In this document: in pieces, positions 16,944-27,702 of the stretch
How positions within the stretch are numbered: the stretch's first letter is position 1
Layout of the letters: every line of letters begins with the position of its first letter
Assembly: GCA_937961455.1 (NCBI GenBank)
Contig: CALGNN010000095.1
Location: 1-32,124 of the forward strand
Length of the DNA: 32,124 bases
Reading direction: 5' to 3'
DNA from: an uncultured Saprospiraceae bacterium
Lineage (GTDB): Bacteria; Bacteroidota; Bacteroidia; Chitinophagales; Saprospiraceae
The notes under the pieces: model-generated
Told to the model about the DNA's origin: nothing
Database searches by the model: none
What the model saw: only the letters and a program-made list of their open reading frames with translations
Program-made: the position numbers and the translations under genes

Positions 16944-19631
16944 ATGAAATTACTGTCGTTAGTCTTAATGCTTACTGTTTTAGTAAGTGTTCCCTTGTCT
17001 TCTCAAAATGATGATTGCCCCATTTCATTAAAGGAAATTGTCCACCATTGCACAACTAATAATTTAGGAAGTATAGATTTAGAATTACAAAATGAAGAAG
17101 ACTATACCTTCATTTGGCATGATGGTGTTACCTCACTTGATAGAATAGACGTTCCACCAGGGACCTATATTTTAAATGTACAAAACAATTTTGGTTGCAG
17201 TTGCAGCAACGAGTATAAGATTGAAACATTAGATAATTGTACTCTCCAACACAATGTTAGTAGCTTTGATGATTGCTGGGACGTTCATCAGATAACATTG
17301 AGCAGTGGAGGCATACCAATAAATACCCAAGGAATGACAACTTTGTGGTCAGATGGGTATGAAGGAGGGTTTGAAAGATTAATTCATAAATCTTCAGGTT
17401 TTAACGGATGGGTAAGAGTCGGAGACCCTCAAAATTTAGATTGTTGTTATGATTCAATCAACATAAATGTACAACCAAATTTAAATTTGAATTGTGATGT
17501 TTTTTTCTCTTGTAATTGCCCAATTATAGTAAATGAGCATGGTACATATGGAGAAGATAACCAATCATTTGTAGAACTAATAGTGATTGGCAATGGGACT
17601 TGCGATGGGACAGTTGACATACGTAAATGCATTATTGATGATAATAATGGTGATATGATTCCGCCTATTTCAAGCATTACAGAAGAGACTGTTTTAGATG
17701 CTGGAATCTCAATGGGATTTTTACAATTTGCAGATCACGAACAATGGGCAGCTATTTCTAATGGTTCAATGATTATCATTTCTGAAGAAGGTTTTGCAAA
17801 TCCACCAATTGAAAATGATCCTTACGATGATAATGGAGATCTAGTATATAAAATTGAAGCTGACAATATCGAACTTTTGTCAGCAAAAACTGGTGAATGG
17901 GATCAAAGCGCCTTACGAATGAAATATGATGGAATCCAAATTTCACCATCTTGGGAATTAATCAAAATAAATCAAGGAGGCGACGGCATACAAATTGTTG
18001 ATAGTGAAAAAGAATTTTGTCACGGTCTTGCATTTGGAACATCATCAAACTTAGCAGCAACGCAATTCCCACTTTGGATAGACGGATCCCTTTCCTTAAG
18101 TTGGGATTGTAGTTTTTTGAATGGAAATCAATTTGATATATCTGCTTTTTCGTGTAGTAACACGGTTATACCTACACCTGGGACTGAAAATTCTATCGAA
18201 AACGAAACGTATTTACTTAATTTGAAAGATTGTAATCCCAAAGGAATTTTATGTGGAAAAGTATTTTTGGATTCAAATGAAAATGGAGTTCTTGATGATG
18301 GTGAACCTGGAATTCCAAATATAGACGTTTTAATCGCTGATGAATCTGATGTGCCAATTATTGTTGAAACAGATGCGTATGGTAATTACTGTTCCGAAGT
18401 GACTCCAGGAACAATATTTGTTCTAGTATTGGAATCTGATCCAGATTTTCCTATTGGAGCTGTACAATCCCAAGGTATGAATCCAAACTTGGTGGTAGTA
18501 ATGGCTAATACTTATGCCGATGTAGGTACAGACGGTTATATAATTAAAGCTCCTATTTGCGGTGAATTATTTTATGACAACAATGAAAATGGTTTAAGAG
18601 AAGATGATGAGGCTGGAATAGCAAATGTTGATATAATAATTACAAGTTCAAACGGAGAACTTCTTACTGTTGAAACTGTTGAAGATGGAAAATGGTATGC
18701 TAACGTTGATGAAGGAACAACCATAATAGACATCGATGATACTGATCCTGATTTTCCAACAGGATCGCTACAAACAGTTGGAGAAGACCCAACTTCTGTA
18801 ACTGGGATTAATGGAGAATTAGTAAATGGAGGAGTTGATGGTTTTTACAGATGTATAGATTTAGATTTAAAAGTTTTCCTAGAAGGGGCATTATATTTAT
18901 CTAATGAGAATTATTCTGATGTTATGAGCACAGAATTAAATGATCTTGGTTGGTTACCTGGACAGATTTATATAGATCCGTTTTTTGGCAACATATACAA
19001 TAGCCCTGGCCAACCGTATGATTTAGATCCTTGGTATTATTTTGGTAATGAAGGTGATGCTTTTGATTCATATGGCGATGTTGCACTTTCGGATGCAGGT
19101 TATCAAGATGATGTAGTAGACTGGGTATTAATTTCACTAAGAGAAGATGCATCTGTGGAATCTAAAATGTGTGAAACAGCCGCACTTTTACTTGAAGATG
19201 GGACTGTAAATATAATTGATTCTTTAGCCTGCTGTGGTTTAAGTAATTCTTCATATTTTATCGTCATCGAACACAGAAATCATCTAATAATAATGAGTCC
19301 AGATAAAGTTGAGATTGATGGTACATTAATTCAATTCGATTTTACTAACACTCAAACTTATACAGATTTTCTTGGATTAGGAGATGGTCAAAAAGAAATC
19401 ACAACAGATTCTGGAAATACAATATTTGCGATGTTTGCAGCAAATAGTGACCAACAAGCCTCTAGTAGTTCAGATACTGATTTAAACGTAAATGATAGAG
19501 TAATATGGCAAATTCAAAACAATAGCTTAGGGTATAAATATGGAGATGCTAATTTAAGTGGTGATGTCAATGTAACTGATAGACCGTTGTTTACAAACAA
19601 TAACAATATATTCAGTTCTGTACCAAGATAA
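16944..19631 (+). CDS. Surface protein with SprB-like and SdrD-B-like domains and dockerin-like C-terminus
   Basis: An 895-aa protein with signal peptide (residues 1-~21, VSVPLSSQ). Residues ~40-95 resemble a SprB repeat (YTFIWHDGVTSLDRIDVPPG ... NNFGCSC). The ~200-430 region (ISEEGFANPPIENDPYDDNG ... TPGTENS) resembles a lamin-tail-type beta-sandwich with a typical exit motif PTPGTEN. Two adjacent SdrD-B-like repeats follow at ~436-536 (CGKVFLDSNENGVLDDGEPG) and ~538-640 (CGELFYDNNENGLREDDEAG), rich in Asp/Asn/Glu as in calcium-binding B domains. The C-terminal ~34 residues (YKYGDANLSGDVNVTDRPLF ... SSVPR) look like a single dockerin-type or hemagglutinin-linked terminal repeat, not a T9SS type A domain. 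The gene stops 27 bases before the RHS gene, so the two are probably one operon, and a role as surface scaffold or partner of the toxin is possible (inference). Confidence 0.75.
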   Translation: MKLLSLVLMLTVLVSVPLSSQNDDCPISLKEIVHHCTTNNLGSIDLELQNEEDYTFIWHDGVTSLDRIDVPPGTYILNVQNNFGCSCSNEYKIETLDNCTLQHNVSSFDDCWDVHQITLSSGGIPINTQGMTTLWSDGYEGGFERLIHKSSGFNGWVRVGDPQNLDCCYDSININVQPNLNLNCDVFFSCNCPIIVNEHGTYGEDNQSFVELIVIGNGTCDGTVDIRKCIIDDNNGDMIPPISSITEETVLDAGISMGFLQFADHEQWAAISNGSMIIISEEGFANPPIENDPYDDNGDLVYKIEADNIELLSAKTGEWDQSALRMKYDGIQISPSWELIKINQGGDGIQIVDSEKEFCHGLAFGTSSNLAATQFPLWIDGSLSLSWDCSFLNGNQFDISAFSCSNTVIPTPGTENSIENETYLLNLKDCNPKGILCGKVFLDSNENGVLDDGEPGIPNIDVLIADESDVPIIVETDAYGNYCSEVTPGTIFVLVLESDPDFPIGAVQSQGMNPNLVVVMANTYADVGTDGYIIKAPICGELFYDNNENGLREDDEAGIANVDIIITSSNGELLTVETVEDGKWYANVDEGTTIIDIDDTDPDFPTGSLQTVGEDPTSVTGINGELVNGGVDGFYRCIDLDLKVFLEGALYLSNENYSDVMSTELNDLGWLPGQIYIDPFFGNIYNSPGQPYDLDPWYYFGNEGDAFDSYGDVALSDAGYQDDVVDWVLISLREDASVESKMCETAALLLEDGTVNIIDSLACCGLSNSSYFIVIEHRNHLIIMSPDKVEIDGTLIQFDFTNTQTYTDFLGLGDGQKEITTDSGNTIFAMFAANSDQQASSSSDTDLNVNDRVIWQIQNNSLGYKYGDANLSGDVNVTDRPLFTNNNNIFSSVPR

Positions 19632-19658
19632 TCTTCCTAAAACTATTAAATAAACGGC

Positions 19659-22600
19659 ATGAAAACTTTTCAATTATCAATCCTAATTTGGGTCTTATCT
19701 ATAAATTTCTTATCGGCACAACAAAATCCAAATATTGCACAGCATCCCATTGATTCTATTGCAATGATAGTAGAGGATACAAGCTCTTGCACTAAATGCT
19801 TGAAATTTAGTGATTATAATCTAAAGGTCATTAAAAATACCGTTAGTAATTTAGAAGATGACTTTACATTTATAACCGACAGTCTAACTTATGGAGATAT
19901 TAAAGAAGTTGTAGATACTATCAATGCTAATGCGTCAAACAATGCAATACCGGATAGTTCTTATCAATTAAATGCTGATGCAATCGCGAGTCTATTATAT
20001 ATTCTTACCGAAGAAGAAAATATAAATGTTTACGAATATTTTTTTACTTGCTTGGACTATGATGAAGCATTATCCAATGCCATAACTTATTATGAATCTC
20101 AAAATACGGCAGAAGGAGATACTATGGTTTTCTATTTAGATATGTTAACTGGTGAGGACATTCAAACAGAAGTATGTTACGTTTTAGGTGGCGTAAATTG
20201 TCAAAATCCGAATCCTGCGTTATGGATTGGCAACAAGTTATCAGGAGAAATTGGCTTAAATAGAGATTTTGATGAATTAGAAGAACAAACTGATATTTTT
20301 TCTGATATGATCAAAGGATTAGATCATATGGAGTCTGGTGAAAAGAAACCTGCAGCTAGTGCCCAACAATTAATTAATAATATACAAGTAGGCACAGACC
20401 TCTTTAATGGAACATCTGATGTTCAAGAAACCATAACAACTATAGACGCAAAGGATGTAAATATTCCAATAAATGTAAATTACAATGGACAAGGACTAAA
20501 AATAAATAGTACGGGCTCTGATTTAGGTACTGGTTGGAATATTAGTAGTGGGGGAGAAATAACTAGAATAGTTAAAGATTTGCCAGATGATTTAAAAGAA
20601 ACAGTTCGTAGTTATGGAGCTGGCCCAACAGGGGATTTTAACGGCTGTGTTACTAAGGGATTAATTATTGGAACATTTGCTCCAAAAGTAGTTTATAGCA
20701 TACTTAATCCAAGTGTTATTACCTTCAACTTTAATACTATATTATCTATAGGCCCCTTCCCTATTCCTTGCCATGTATCCTTAACAATTGAAATTTCATA
20801 TATAAATAGACCCGGCTTCGTATTATATGATGAAGAAAGAACAGGTTATTTTCATTTAAATAGTGAAGGAATTATAATAAATGAAAGTATAACAGATGCT
20901 CATCTTGCTAAAGCTTTAGGACAAGGTGTGGGATATGAATCGGTAAATGATTTTAAATTCATCTTACCTAAATTGGGAAACGCAATTGGATTTGTGCAAG
21001 AATTAATTGAAATTTTTGATGGAGAAAGTTATTCTTTTAATCCTAATTCCTATACCAAGAGAAAAATAAAAAATTATGATGTTGAACCCGATGAATTTCA
21101 TTTTCAACTAGGAAGCTATTCTGGTAAATTTTTATTTAGTCAAAATCAAGAAATAACTATTTTCCCACATCAAAATTTAAAAATTGAACATGAAATTAAA
21201 AATGGGGAACTAGTATCTTTTAAAGTTACTACTCCAGAAGGTTTGGTATACACCTTTGGAAATATTTATGATGGAAATAATTTAGTTAAAAAAGGAGTTG
21301 AATATATTCAACATAATAATTACACCCTTCCAAATTATTACACCTATCCAGAAGTACCAGATGGGAATGGTGAATATCAAAGAAGACATTTTGGAAAAGC
21401 TAAACTCCTGGAAACCCAAAATGTTTTTTACGACCCACAAGGATGCTACAATAAAGTCTATAGTTATGGGGCTAATTATCAGTATAACTATAATGTCAAC
21501 ATAGGTTCTACATATATTGCTTCATGGAAATTAATGAAAATTGAATCTCTTATAACTAAAGCAAATGCCGAATACAGCTATATCGAAAGTCAACCCTTAG
21601 AATATTATTCCAATAAATCATATTTTCATAAAATTCCAAATCTTTCTTATACCACAATATTCGGAGACAAAGTCTTAAAAGCTAATATAGGGGACTTAGA
21701 AGGTACCCTTCTCTTTGGACCTTCATTTGGTAAAAGGAGTGAACTTTTAACAGGTAATGCCGAATTGACTTACAAAGTAACGGATACAAAGCTATTTAAA
21801 TTACGACTAAAAACTATTGAAAATAGCCACTTTCAGCAGCTTGTATTTAATTATGACGATGATAGTCGAGAAACATATAATGAAAAATTACTCACCTCAA
21901 TTGAGTTAAAAGAAAAAACACTAAACCAACAATTTAACACAAAGAGAAAATGGGAATTCCTGTATTTGCACAACCAAGACAAAAATATAGCTTTTACCCA
22001 TAATGATGGATATCACCAAGCAGAGCATGAATATGCATTAAGTCTTGGTAATTATCATCCTAAAAAGGTACGTAAATCAGTAAGATGTCTTGGACTAGGT
22101 GTTTCACTAGCTTTTTATTATTCTATAGAAAGAGAGCATCTCTCATATGATAATGAACTCAGAGAGTATGGAAGTTTAATGAACGTAAAGCACTGGATAA
22201 ACAAAATCAATTGGGACGACTTTGATATCTATAACGAATCAAAGGATCAAGAAAAATATAAAAAAGAATTCAATTGGACTTTTCTTGAAAAAATAAATGA
22301 AATATCAGGTAAAGATAGTCTAGTATACAATACACTTCAATTCGAATATGAGGGAAACATAAACAGTCTACCAAAAAGATACTCACCCGAACAAGATAAG
22401 TGGGGTTATTATAATGATAATCCTAGTAAATCATTCTTGCCAAAACTTAAATTTATAAGTTGGAACAATGAACTTATTGATGCTGATATTCAAGCTGATT
22501 TAGAAGTTATAGACTTGCATTTTGGATTTAAGCATATTGACGATCAAGGTGATTTAAATCAACTTGTAAATGGAAGATCTGATGTTATTAATCTAGAGAA

Positions 22601-25600
22601 AAATATTACTGGTGCTTTAAAGTCAATACACTTTGTTACTGGTGCAAGTAAAAGCTTTGAATATGAATTAAATCAATATCCAATAGGAAGTGAAATTTTT
22701 GAAGGCGCAGGAATTAGGGTTAAAAAAATTATTTCTGATCCAGGAAACGCTCTTCCAAATGTAATAGAGTATGCTTACCAAAATCCAAAGTATGCAGTAG
22801 CTCCTATTTTTCAGTTTACCAATCCATTTGATTATAATAATTATTTGAAGGAAAAATATCATCGCAGTTCCAGCGTCCCTTTAAATCAAATTGTAATGAA
22901 TAAAGGGAATTATATTGGCTATACAAATGTGACCCAATTCCATGGATCATCTCAAAACAATCTAGGATACACAAATTATACTTTTAAACAACCAAACTTA
23001 TCTAGCTCAACCATAACAAAGAAAACATTTAATTTAGCTTTTCTCGAGTTGAGTTTACCAGAATTTATAACAAATTATACCAGTTTTTCTGCAATGGAGA
23101 CTGTATCAAATATGGATCCTTTCCCTATTGGAATCCCAGATACATGGAATTTTGGTTTGATTGAAAAAAGAGAAATGTATAATATAGATGACGACCTTGT
23201 GGATAGATCTATATACTATTACAAAGCCTTTGATCTTTCGACAGGTAATGACTCCTATGGTATTAAACATAATATTTTCCAACAATATTTTCCTGGTACA
23301 TTTAATGAAAACTTAAGTGCAGGATATTTCTTAATATTTAATAAAGCTATAGATTTAGTTAGTCAATTTTACGGACTTACTGACTTTGTTCAAGATATCG
23401 TTATCCTAGCGAACAACATTTATTCATTTTTTACTTCATTCAATAATACCTTGTCATTAGCTACAAGAGCAATTAATAAAACATATTGTTATGAAATAGA
23501 AAAATATGATGAGCTGAGTCAATTAAAGTTACGGAGAATCCTAAATTATAATTATTTTGAAAATGGATCTTATACACGATACAATGAGTATTATCGGTAT
23601 CTTATAAAGCCATCCCTTTTAGCTGGTGAACTTTTATTATTAAGATATAAAACAAGCTTCAGCCCTGAATCTCCATCTTTGAGGAATACTCAATATTATT
23701 ATTATACGGGAATAGATCCAATAAACCTATTATCTTTTAATAGTATTCCAGCAGTCCAAGGTCAGCAAATAAGTATGGATCATGTATTAGATGCAGATCA
23801 AAAACTATCCGAATTAGGTATCGTTTATCCGTTTAAAACATTTACTAAAAGAGGACCACTGACAAATTCTCATCATGTTGGGGGATCTGTAGACCCATTT
23901 ATTTTACTCAATAATGAATTATATCCATTAGGTCAATGGCAACTGAGTGTTATAGATGGAAACTTAACGCCCATTCTTTCTTATTTAAATACAAGTTTTG
24001 ATATCAAAAAAAATCCAATCAAAATATCAAAAGCTGCTTTTAATATTAGTGGTGATTATGAGGAAGACGATTTTTTGCCGCCTGTTGAAGTTAAATATAA
24101 TCACTTTGATGCTCCTATAGAATTTTCTGTTGAATTTGAAAATTCTGATGGAATTTCTCAAAACTTCAAGAGAACATATCTTTACAATAGATATAGAGAA
24201 ATGGTCAAATATACTGATGAAAATGGGATAGTATCAGAATTTATGTATGATGGAATAAATAGATTGATAAACGAATCTTATATGAATAGCCATCTTCAAA
24301 CTTCTCATAATTATAATTATAACCCTCCAACTATAAAATCAACTACAACCTTTGATGATGGTGACCTACCAGATCAAAGTAATACTCAATACTTTACGGG
24401 GTTTGGGCAACCGCTCAAATTAGAAAGACATGATGGGAGCATTTTATCAAGTGTTGTTTATGATGAATTTTCAAGAGTTAAAGTCCAATCCACTCTTCAA
24501 ACTGGATCAAGTTATAACTACTATGAACCTTCTCCTATTAATCGAATTAAAGCAACTAAAGATGCTGTAGGAAATATTAATTTAATGGGATATGAAAAAG
24601 GTCCAAATGGTGCTTTCCAAACTAATATCACCACAGACCCAAATTTGGCAGTAACAGAAGTACAAATAGATGCATTGGGTAGAACTATAGAAATATTGGA
24701 TGGAGAGGGAGGAGTAACAAAAAACAAATTTGATGATTTAGGTAGACTAGAGAGTATCACAAATCCAAACAATGAAGTTTATACATATACGTATAATAAA
24801 ATGCATCTACCTTCTTCTATCAAAATTCCTGGTAAATTTGAAAAAGATTTTATTTGGTATAATCGATTTTATCGAAAAGTTTTAACCAAAGACCCAAATG
24901 ATAATTTATTATTTTACACCTATGATAATATAGGAAGATTAGAAACGATTCAAAAGATTGAGTTGAGTGACCTTCCTAATGGTTTACCAGACAATAATAT
25001 TCCATTTGATGAAGTATTATCAGGCCAAATACAAATAAAATACACTTATGAGACGGGTAAAACTTGGCTTCAGACCTTAGAAGAAGTGGATGCACAAAGC
25101 AATGATATTAGTCTTAATAAGACAACAAATACCTATGATGAATTTGGACGAATTAAAATAGTAGACATTCAGAGAAATGATCAATTTGTTAAAACTACAT
25201 TCACATTAAACGATGCAAGTCTTGTCAGTTCTAAAACGGTAAACCATTGGCAAGAAAACGAAATGGGCTCAAAAGAATTGGCATTTATACACAATTATCA
25301 ATTTGATAATTTATTAAGACCATCTAAATCATGGTTGCAAATAGAAGACTTAAATGATAATCTAACTGGTGACATGCAAAATAGATTATTATCTCAAATC
25401 GCATACAATAATAGAGATTTGATTTCCACTCAATACTTAGGAGGTGACGTAAGTTCTTTTTTGCAAAAAATTGACTATGGTTATGATCCTCTAGGAAGGT
25501 TAACTACAATCAACAGTCCTATAGAATCAGAATGTTTTAAAGAAGATGAGTTCTGTGATTTGAGTTTGCAATTAAATTCAGGCAATTCATCTTGTGAATT

Positions 25601-27698
25601 TTTGCAAGAAATTATAATTGACGAAATTGTTTACCCGATAAACAATACTTTATCTATTTTCAATCTTGATAATAAAGAAGAAATAATGTCAAGCATTGAG
25701 AATATAATTTTCGAGCAAGGTTTTTTGGGAACTGTCAATGTTAGAATTAATAATCATTCATCTGGAGCAATAAATTTTAATATTGATGTTATAAACTCTA
25801 ATATTAATAATATCATTTTAGTTTTAGATGGTTGTCAACATAATTTATTGAAAATTAATTGTTGTGCCGCACCAGAGATAGACCCTGATATGGATCCTTC
25901 TTTCGATGGTTTACCCATTTTGTTTGATACTGACTTATATTATCAAAGTATTAACTATGATGGAATAAACATCAGTAATATTGATATTGCAAATGATTGT
26001 GAAATGGGCTTTTATAGAAATCAATATAGTTATGATAATCTTCATAGACTCAAAAGTGTACAAAACAATCTATTTGCTAGTGGAGGAAATTTTGAAGATG
26101 CATATTCAAGTAACTACAGCTATGATCCGGTAGGGAATATTATGTCCATCGAAAGAAACGGTTTAATATCAATCAATAGTAGTGGTGATCAAAACATACC
26201 TAGCTATGGCATTATTGATCAATTAGGATATACATACATAGGTGACCGCTTAAATCAAATCACTGAAACAACAAATATTGACAAAGGATTTAAAAGTAAT
26301 TTTACGAATTACAGCTGGGATAATAATGGCAATCTTATCGGCGATACTGGCAAAGAGATCATTGATATCGAATACAATGTAAGCAACATGCCTACAACCA
26401 TTCAATTTACTGATTTAAGGCGTATCGTAAATAATTATACTTTTACTGGAGAACGTACCCAAAAAGTGATAATTGATGAAAATGCCTCACCAATAGCTCT
26501 AACCAATTATATTCAAAATATTGAAAAGAAATTGGATGATGCAAATAATTTGATATTTGATAGTTATTATTTACCAGAAGGACGTGTAACCTTGTCTGAA
26601 AATGATGACATTGAAATTCATTACAATATCAAAGATCATTTAGGTAATACCATGGTTGTTTTTAAAGAAGAAATGGATGATGAATCTGGTAATAGCAACC
26701 CAGTAGCTTTGCAAAGACACATGTATTATAGTTTTGGAATGGAACTTGACGGGCAGTGGAATTTTAACTTGACCGAAGATCCAAGTATGAATTACCGATA
26801 TAATGGTAAAGAATTGGATAAGGATCATGAATTAGATTGGTATGCGTATGGTGCACGGTTTTATGATCCTGCGATAGGAAGGTTTACTGGGGTGGATCCG
26901 ATTTCGGATCAATTCCCACATGTATCAACTTATAACTATGCGGAGAATGAACCTATTAGGCATATAGATTTACATGGATTACAAAAAGCTCTTAAAGACA
27001 ATGATGGAGTTGTGCGTAATTATGATGATGATCAATATGGCGGTACTTATAAATACAACTATGAAAATGAATATTGGGAGTATTCAAGGACAACAGGTAG
27101 TAGAGAAACAAATCAAACAACAACAACCTGGATAGATGATGGAGATGGAGGTTGGATTCAGCAAGGTTCTAACAAGGAATCTATTCAAACAGGAAATGGA
27201 TCTGGAATTACTATAGATCACCAAGCGTTTGATACTCATAATTCTGCGGTTGAATATGCTAATTTTTATGGCAATATTCTTATGAAAACAGCAGGGGCAG
27301 TTTTACCTTTTGGAGGTGCTACTTGGGAGGTTGGTGGATTAACTCTTAAATCGGCTTCAAGATTGTTAACGAAGTCAAATTCTGCTTCTAACAGAGCTTT
27401 TTGGTCAGGGGCTGGAACGGAAGCTAAAGCATTAAGAGATGGTTTTCAAACACTTGGGCAGACTCGTGCGGGCCAAAATTTAGCAAAATTAACGGCTGAT
27501 ATGCAATATTACCCAGGTTCTCAAGCATATAATATGTGGGCACGTTTATCCACAACTTATGCTAAGGGAGCGAAAGGTGTAGTTAATGTTTACCAAAATG
27601 CCGATCAAGGAGTTGGAATGCAAAGCATATGGAGGCTTTATGAATATCCAGCATTGAAAGCCAACCCTAATGTAACTAATATTATATTTCATTATTAA
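19659..27698 (+). CDS. RHS/YD-repeat polymorphic toxin with ADP-ribosyl-cyclase-like C-terminal domain
   Basis: A 2679-aa protein. It starts with a Sec signal peptide (LSILIWVLSINFLSAQ). Residues ~267-310 match the N-terminal module of Bacteroidota RHS proteins (VNIPINVNYNGQGLKI ... GTGWNISSGGEITR). A long beta-rich middle follows. YD repeats run from ~1515 (FMYDGINRLINESY, NKFDDLGRLESITNP, YTYDNIGRLETI, YGYDPLGRLTTI), interrupted at ~1957-2112 by a Cys-rich insertion. The RHS-associated core is at ~2375-2440 (YRYNGKELDK ... YAYGARFYDPAIGRFTGVDP ... HGLQ). After a linker with a hydrophobic LPFGG segment, residues ~2575-2679 form the variable toxin. FWSGAGTEAKALRDG, MWARLSTTYAKGAKGVV, W2658 and E2662 (SIWRLYEYPAL) recall the CD38/ADP-ribosyl cyclase fold, so an NAD-degrading toxin is inferred; this fold call rests on motif memory only. 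Export by the signal peptide, not by a T6SS PAAR domain. Confidence 0.88.
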   Translation: MKTFQLSILIWVLSINFLSAQQNPNIAQHPIDSIAMIVEDTSSCTKCLKFSDYNLKVIKNTVSNLEDDFTFITDSLTYGDIKEVVDTINANASNNAIPDSSYQLNADAIASLLYILTEEENINVYEYFFTCLDYDEALSNAITYYESQNTAEGDTMVFYLDMLTGEDIQTEVCYVLGGVNCQNPNPALWIGNKLSGEIGLNRDFDELEEQTDIFSDMIKGLDHMESGEKKPAASAQQLINNIQVGTDLFNGTSDVQETITTIDAKDVNIPINVNYNGQGLKINSTGSDLGTGWNISSGGEITRIVKDLPDDLKETVRSYGAGPTGDFNGCVTKGLIIGTFAPKVVYSILNPSVITFNFNTILSIGPFPIPCHVSLTIEISYINRPGFVLYDEERTGYFHLNSEGIIINESITDAHLAKALGQGVGYESVNDFKFILPKLGNAIGFVQELIEIFDGESYSFNPNSYTKRKIKNYDVEPDEFHFQLGSYSGKFLFSQNQEITIFPHQNLKIEHEIKNGELVSFKVTTPEGLVYTFGNIYDGNNLVKKGVEYIQHNNYTLPNYYTYPEVPDGNGEYQRRHFGKAKLLETQNVFYDPQGCYNKVYSYGANYQYNYNVNIGSTYIASWKLMKIESLITKANAEYSYIESQPLEYYSNKSYFHKIPNLSYTTIFGDKVLKANIGDLEGTLLFGPSFGKRSELLTGNAELTYKVTDTKLFKLRLKTIENSHFQQLVFNYDDDSRETYNEKLLTSIELKEKTLNQQFNTKRKWEFLYLHNQDKNIAFTHNDGYHQAEHEYALSLGNYHPKKVRKSVRCLGLGVSLAFYYSIEREHLSYDNELREYGSLMNVKHWINKINWDDFDIYNESKDQEKYKKEFNWTFLEKINEISGKDSLVYNTLQFEYEGNINSLPKRYSPEQDKWGYYNDNPSKSFLPKLKFISWNNELIDADIQADLEVIDLHFGFKHIDDQGDLNQLVNGRSDVINLEKNITGALKSIHFVTGASKSFEYELNQYPIGSEIFEGAGIRVKKIISDPGNALPNVIEYAYQNPKYAVAPIFQFTNPFDYNNYLKEKYHRSSSVPLNQIVMNKGNYIGYTNVTQFHGSSQNNLGYTNYTFKQPNLSSSTITKKTFNLAFLELSLPEFITNYTSFSAMETVSNMDPFPIGIPDTWNFGLIEKREMYNIDDDLVDRSIYYYKAFDLSTGNDSYGIKHNIFQQYFPGTFNENLSAGYFLIFNKAIDLVSQFYGLTDFVQDIVILANNIYSFFTSFNNTLSLATRAINKTYCYEIEKYDELSQLKLRRILNYNYFENGSYTRYNEYYRYLIKPSLLAGELLLLRYKTSFSPESPSLRNTQYYYYTGIDPINLLSFNSIPAVQGQQISMDHVLDADQKLSELGIVYPFKTFTKRGPLTNSHHVGGSVDPFILLNNELYPLGQWQLSVIDGNLTPILSYLNTSFDIKKNPIKISKAAFNISGDYEEDDFLPPVEVKYNHFDAPIEFSVEFENSDGISQNFKRTYLYNRYREMVKYTDENGIVSEFMYDGINRLINESYMNSHLQTSHNYNYNPPTIKSTTTFDDGDLPDQSNTQYFTGFGQPLKLERHDGSILSSVVYDEFSRVKVQSTLQTGSSYNYYEPSPINRIKATKDAVGNINLMGYEKGPNGAFQTNITTDPNLAVTEVQIDALGRTIEILDGEGGVTKNKFDDLGRLESITNPNNEVYTYTYNKMHLPSSIKIPGKFEKDFIWYNRFYRKVLTKDPNDNLLFYTYDNIGRLETIQKIELSDLPNGLPDNNIPFDEVLSGQIQIKYTYETGKTWLQTLEEVDAQSNDISLNKTTNTYDEFGRIKIVDIQRNDQFVKTTFTLNDASLVSSKTVNHWQENEMGSKELAFIHNYQFDNLLRPSKSWLQIEDLNDNLTGDMQNRLLSQIAYNNRDLISTQYLGGDVSSFLQKIDYGYDPLGRLTTINSPIESECFKEDEFCDLSLQLNSGNSSCEFLQEIIIDEIVYPINNTLSIFNLDNKEEIMSSIENIIFEQGFLGTVNVRINNHSSGAINFNIDVINSNINNIILVLDGCQHNLLKINCCAAPEIDPDMDPSFDGLPILFDTDLYYQSINYDGINISNIDIANDCEMGFYRNQYSYDNLHRLKSVQNNLFASGGNFEDAYSSNYSYDPVGNIMSIERNGLISINSSGDQNIPSYGIIDQLGYTYIGDRLNQITETTNIDKGFKSNFTNYSWDNNGNLIGDTGKEIIDIEYNVSNMPTTIQFTDLRRIVNNYTFTGERTQKVIIDENASPIALTNYIQNIEKKLDDANNLIFDSYYLPEGRVTLSENDDIEIHYNIKDHLGNTMVVFKEEMDDESGNSNPVALQRHMYYSFGMELDGQWNFNLTEDPSMNYRYNGKELDKDHELDWYAYGARFYDPAIGRFTGVDPISDQFPHVSTYNYAENEPIRHIDLHGLQKALKDNDGVVRNYDDDQYGGTYKYNYENEYWEYSRTTGSRETNQTTTTWIDDGDGGWIQQGSNKESIQTGNGSGITIDHQAFDTHNSAVEYANFYGNILMKTAGAVLPFGGATWEVGGLTLKSASRLLTKSNSASNRAFWSGAGTEAKALRDGFQTLGQTRAGQNLAKLTADMQYYPGSQAYNMWARLSTTYAKGAKGVVNVYQNADQGVGMQSIWRLYEYPALKANPNVTNIIFHY

Positions 27699-27702
27699 GC
27701 TT

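Noticed and set aside
19659-27698. T6SS-delivered RHS effector
   Set aside because: The N-terminus is a Sec signal peptide; no PAAR domain, VgrG or Hcp gene is visible.
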